From Phycisphaerales bacterium (GTDB lineage Bacteria > Planctomycetota > Phycisphaerae > SM23-33): DNA of 8,373 bases. Shown one piece after another: positions 5,803 to 8,373 of the stretch. The stretch is from positions 639 to 9,011 of the forward strand of contig PMYM01000080.1 of assembly GCA_003171235.1 (NCBI GenBank). Direction: 5' to 3'. The position numbers and the translations under genes were made by a program. Within the stretch, counting starts at the first letter, position 1. Every line of letters begins with the position of its first letter. The notes under the pieces were generated by a model. It did no database searches and was not told where the DNA came from. It worked only from the letters and a program-made list of their open reading frames with translations.

Positions 5803-6332
5803 TATTCCTTCGCCTGTTCCTTTGGCTGTTCCTTGGGCTTCTCCTCGAACAACCCCTTCTGGTTTGGCTGATCGGCCGGCAGGTCGCGCACTTCCTGGGC
5901 CTGCTCGATGAGTTCGCCGACATCCTTGAATTCGCGATACACGCTGGCGAAGCGGATGAAGGCGATCTTGTCCACCTTGGCCAGGCGCCGGCAGACCATT
6001 TCGCCGACGTGCTTGGAGGTCACTTCCTTGTCGTACTGGCGGAAGATCTCCTCCTCCACGGACTCGACGATCTGGCGCAGCTCTTCGCTGCTGATGGGGC
6101 GTTTGAAGGCCGCTTTTTCCAGGCCGGCCATGACCTTAAGCCGGTCGAAGGGCACGCGCGAACCGTCTTTCTTTATGACCGTGATGCGCGGGGCCTCTTC
6201 CACGCGCTCGTAGGTGGTGTAGCGGCGCTGGCAGAGCAGGCATTCCCGGCGGCGGCGCACGGCACGATTGCCGTCGCTACTGCGGGAATCCACGACTTTG
6301 TCATTGTCTCCGCCGCAGAAAGGACATTGCAT
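5802..6332 (-). CDS. nrdR: Transcriptional repressor NrdR of ribonucleotide reductase genes
   Basis: NrdR represses ribonucleotide reductase genes by binding paired NrdR boxes when dATP and ATP occupy its ATP-cone. The 176-aa product begins with a zinc ribbon: Cys3 and Cys6 (MQCPFCGG), then Cys31 and Cys34 (RRRRECLLCQRRYTTYERVEE), with VDSR and basic residues between them that contact DNA. The ATP-cone follows at about 49-139, from ITVIKKDGSRVPFDRLKV to AFIRFASVYREF. The core matches the usual 150-160 aa length, and about 20 extra residues form an acidic/basic tail with repeated KEQ units (EEKPKEQPKEQAKE). ATG 6332 is chosen because the zinc ribbon starts there and AAGG lies eight bases upstream; a longer reading to 6386 would run through the leader. 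A strong promoter lies upstream. No typical NrdR box was noticed in its own leader. Confidence 0.95.
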   Translation of the reverse strand: MQCPFCGGDNDKVVDSRSSDGNRAVRRRRECLLCQRRYTTYERVEEAPRITVIKKDGSRVPFDRLKVMAGLEKAAFKRPISSEELRQIVESVEEEIFRQYDKEVTSKHVGEMVCRRLAKVDKIAFIRFASVYREFKDVGELIEQAQEVRDLPADQPNQKGLFEEKPKEQPKEQAKE

Positions 6333-6391
6333 GGGACTTGCCTTCCACCGGAGAACCCAAATCCCGGTCCGCCGCCGTGCCGGCACATGCC

Positions 6392-6423
6392 GCCAGGATA
6401 CAACCGCCAGTAGCTATCCTGGC
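6392..6423 (-). promoter_or_regulatory. Inverted repeat in the nrdR leader
   Basis: GCCAGGATA (6392-6400) and TATCCTGGC (6415-6423) are perfect inverted copies separated by 14 bases, between the predicted -10 box and the nrdR start. A perfect 10-base palindrome, GTGCCGGCAC, lies at 6377-6386. Either could be a leader hairpin or a protein site. Neither resembles the usual AT-rich NrdR box. Confidence 0.4.
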
Positions 6424-6448
6424 TGCCCCAATCCTTGTGGCGGGAGAT

Positions 6449-6477
6449 ATGGTAAACAACTACATCTTGGGTGTCAA
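6449..6477 (-). promoter_or_regulatory. Probable nrdR promoter
   Basis: A perfect TTGACA (6477-6472) and TACCAT (6454-6449, four of six) are separated by the ideal 17 bases. The -35 box begins two bases after the stop codon of the upstream gene, so nrdR has its own promoter despite the tight spacing. The resulting leader is about 110 bases. Confidence 0.6.
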
Positions 6478-6479
6478 GT

Positions 6480-8174
6480 CTAATTCGAGACTTGTGCGGG
6501 CGGCTTTTCGCCCACCAGGATATGCACCAGGAATACCTTGCCCTGGGCCTGGAGCTTTGGGGTATCGGCCTTTAACGCGGGCCGGCCAAAGCGGTTAGAA
6601 CCGCTATACCTGAGGGCTCGTTTGATGGGGTCGATGGCGGCGGCGACATCGACGGCCTTGAACAGACTGCTCTTGCCGAAGTCGTCAGCCTCAAAATCCG
6701 TCCTCCCGGAAACAAAACCGACGAAATCTTCGCCGGCGAACGCCGCCCCCACGGATTCTCCAGGTTGAAGGGAACTCTTAAGCTCGATGGTCTTTTCCGT
6801 TGCCTCGCCCACGCTAGATATTGTGGATCGAATGGCCGTGCCCATCTGCCGGTAGGAGTTAACCGTCTTGAGGCTCAATTCCTGGCCCTTTTTGGGATCG
6901 GCAAGCTTGTCCATTTCTAGGGGGGTGAAGGCAGCGTCGTAGACCTTGATGCCGGTCAAGGGGGCGGCGGCCCTGGCGGTGGTGGAATAGCCCACACCGC
7001 GCTGCAGCGGTTCGGCATAGACCACCTGGCCGGGGGCGATTTCGACGTACAGCAAATCGGCCGAGCGGATGGCCTCCTCGTCCACCACCAGCACGTTATC
7101 GGCAATGGGCACGCCGATGGTCTGCCGGGTGACCACGCGGTCGTAGGGGGGCGTGAAGGCCTGGTCGTCGCGCCACTGCCACTGGCGCCCGGGCATCATC
7201 CAGGGCGTGCCGCCGTAGGAATGGTAGGGGCTTTTGGGCGGCTCGTAGCGGTCCAGCATGGCCTGGGCCTGGAGATAAACGGCCTGGGAAGTCTTGGCCC
7301 CGGGAACATCCTTCATGGCCGTTTCCAGGGTTTGCAGCAGTTCGTAATTGTCATCGCGCAGTCCAACGGCCGCCACGAACTCGGCCAGCACCGGCAGGGG
7401 GCGTTTCAGCCCGGCCAGGGCAAAGCCGCGGCCCTGGTGAAAGGCGGCTACCAACGGTTCGGCCTGGCAGCAGTGGCGGAAGTGGGCCTCGGCGTCGGTA
7501 AAGTCCTTGGCCTGAAGGTCCGCCACTCCGCTTAGGAAGTCCTGGATGATCGGGTCGGGCCAGAAGGCGATGGCGTCCTTGAGGGCCTTGGAGGCCTTGG
7601 CTTGCAGGTCGTTTCGGCGGGTCTGGTCGGCGGGCGTCTGGCCGAAGACCGAATGCGCCTGGCGAATGACATCGGCGGCGTCTCGCAGGGCCTTGTCGTA
7701 GGCGGCGCGGCGGCGGCGCTGATCCGGGCGCGTCAGCCAGTCCGCCCCCAGTTTGCGCCGGCCTTCGTGGGCGTAGATCCGCCATTCTTTGAGCTGGCTG
7801 GCGGCGGGGGTGGCCTCCGGCGGGGAGTCGGCAAAACTCGCCTGCTCCTGCCGGGCCAACATGAACAGCATCGCCTCCGGCAGCGTGCAGGCTGAGGAAT
7901 CCCAGTATACGCTGCCGCCCAGGCTGACCGGGGCGGACTTCTCCTCTTCGGGCAGGCTGGTGGCGGCGGGGGTGAGGGCGGTGCCGGTGTCGATCAGCAG
8001 CACGTCGGCGGCGTTGACCTCGATGGTCCCCAGCGTCATCTCGATGACGACCTTGCCGGGCTTGCTGGTGACCTTGCCGACGTACCGCCGGCCGTCGCGC
8101 AGGTGGACGGTGTCGGCGGCGGCGATGGACAGCCCCGCCAACAGCGCCAGACACACCAAGCCGAATCTTCTCAT
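6480..8174 (-). CDS. Exported protein of unknown function, possible degenerate trypsin-like domain
   Basis: From ATG 8174 the product is 564 aa. Residues 1-20 (MRRFGLVCLALLAGLSIAAA) are a signal peptide with likely cleavage before DTV. A small beta-type module follows, TVHLRDGRRYVGKVTSKPGKVVIEMTLGTIEVNAADVLLID (22-62), of a kind I associate with exported planctomycete proteins. Residues 150-310 are helical and repeat-like (AKDFTDAEAHFRHCCQAEPLVAAFHQGRGFALAGLKRPLPVLAEF), consistent with TPR-type helices. The C-terminal half has beta-strand pairs (NVLVVDEEAIRSADLLYVEIAPGQ, 360-383) and LQPGESVGAAFAGEDFVGFVSGRTD (469-493), which recalls the GxSxG strand-turn of trypsin-like proteases with Ser474. 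No clear catalytic His and Asp are visible, so it may be a pseudoenzyme. No transmembrane segment was noticed after the signal. Longer readings to 8366 run through hairpin repeats and are rejected. No function is assigned. Confidence 0.85.
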   Translation of the reverse strand: MRRFGLVCLALLAGLSIAAADTVHLRDGRRYVGKVTSKPGKVVIEMTLGTIEVNAADVLLIDTGTALTPAATSLPEEEKSAPVSLGGSVYWDSSACTLPEAMLFMLARQEQASFADSPPEATPAASQLKEWRIYAHEGRRKLGADWLTRPDQRRRRAAYDKALRDAADVIRQAHSVFGQTPADQTRRNDLQAKASKALKDAIAFWPDPIIQDFLSGVADLQAKDFTDAEAHFRHCCQAEPLVAAFHQGRGFALAGLKRPLPVLAEFVAAVGLRDDNYELLQTLETAMKDVPGAKTSQAVYLQAQAMLDRYEPPKSPYHSYGGTPWMMPGRQWQWRDDQAFTPPYDRVVTRQTIGVPIADNVLVVDEEAIRSADLLYVEIAPGQVVYAEPLQRGVGYSTTARAAAPLTGIKVYDAAFTPLEMDKLADPKKGQELSLKTVNSYRQMGTAIRSTISSVGEATEKTIELKSSLQPGESVGAAFAGEDFVGFVSGRTDFEADDFGKSSLFKAVDVAAAIDPIKRALRYSGSNRFGRPALKADTPKLQAQGKVFLVHILVGEKPPAQVSN

Positions 8175-8181
8175 TGTCATT

Positions 8182-8186
8182 CTCCC
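8182..8186 (-). promoter_or_regulatory. Ribosome-binding site that decides the start at 8174
   Basis: GGGAG lies seven bases upstream of ATG 8174 but only one base upstream of ATG 8180, so the second ATG is the better start. The protein begun there opens directly with a signal peptide. No convincing promoter was found in 8187-8272. Confidence 0.6.
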
Positions 8187-8272
8187 GTAGGCAACTTTCT
8201 TGGGCGTTTCTATAGTGTAACGCAGGTTTGGCCGGAGGGTTTCACACGAAATGCGGCCCTCTGAAGAAGTGG

Positions 8273-8373
8273 CATGGGCATCTTGCCCATGAGTTGCACG
8301 GCCGTCTCGGCCGTGCGTAAGCAGTTGTCGCTTACGTGGCACGAGCAAGCTGCTCGTGCGACTCACGGGCGAG
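8273..8373. repeat. Array of short perfect hairpins running off the window end
   Basis: Four consecutive hairpins are present: CATGGGCA with TGCCCATG around TCT (8273-8291); GCACGGCCG with CGGCCGTGC around TCT (8296-8316); CGTAAGC with GCTTACG around seven bases (8316-8336); and GCACGAGCA with TGCTCGTGC around AGC (8339-8359). A fifth, starting CTCACGGGCGAG, is cut by the window end. The stems differ in sequence but each is perfectly self-complementary. The array is not CRISPR: the units are unlike one another and there are no equal spacers. Confidence 0.85.

Noticed and set aside
5712..6413. + strand frame of 233 codons opposite nrdR
   Set aside because: It begins in repeat tracts (translated SLCLCVASCFFQ and THNPQLATRNPQL) and is antisense to nrdR.
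8273..8373. CRISPR array at the right end
   Set aside because: Units are different self-complementary hairpins, not identical repeats with equal-length spacers, and no cas gene is present.

Overview
The window looks like a chromosomal housekeeping segment from a GC-rich, Gram-negative-type bacterium, most plausibly a planctomycete (PVC group). That placement is inference. It rests on the G+C-rich codons of the core genes, a lipoprotein and an exported protein of types I associate with planctomycetes, and many short hairpin repeats. Translated, those repeats give peptides such as GRDGRATHGQDAHAT and AGKMPAT, which I remember from spurious PVC protein starts. No database was searched.

Layout. 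On the + strand: metK (SAM synthetase, 100-1326), palindromic repeats and a rho-independent terminator, then an unrecognised low-GC gene (1671-2123). All other genes are on the - strand. From right to left they are an exported 564-aa protein with a possible degenerate trypsin-like C-terminus (8174-6480), nrdR (6332-5802), a second ATP-cone protein (5515-4970), guaB (IMP dehydrogenase, 4582-3122) and a lipoprotein (2926-2309). The low-GC gene and the lipoprotein gene converge on a structured intergenic stretch.

Function. metK and guaB are core one-carbon and purine metabolism. nrdR represses ribonucleotide reductase genes by sensing ATP/dATP through an ATP-cone. The next gene downstream also encodes an ATP-cone, without zinc fingers or a reductase domain, so the pair may form a nucleotide-sensing unit. 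guaB supplies the guanine branch of the same nucleotide pool. Probable sigma70-type promoters with a perfect TTGACA lie upstream of guaB and nrdR.

The most unusual content is between the genes. (1) Perfect hairpins with differing but fully complementary stems and mostly a TCT/AGA loop are scattered through the window and arrayed at its right end. One identical 21-bp copy sits just 3' of both metK and guaB, in the same orientation relative to the transcript. (2) Another hairpin of this family lies in frame inside the signal peptide of the lipoprotein. (3) Composite AT-rich repeats (AGCTTTTAGCTTT, CAACCCGCAAC and CAGAG words) flank the 3' ends of guaB and nrdR, and a 165-bp CAGAG inverted-repeat element lies between guaB and the ATP-cone gene. 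No tRNA, rRNA, CRISPR array or intact transposase was seen.
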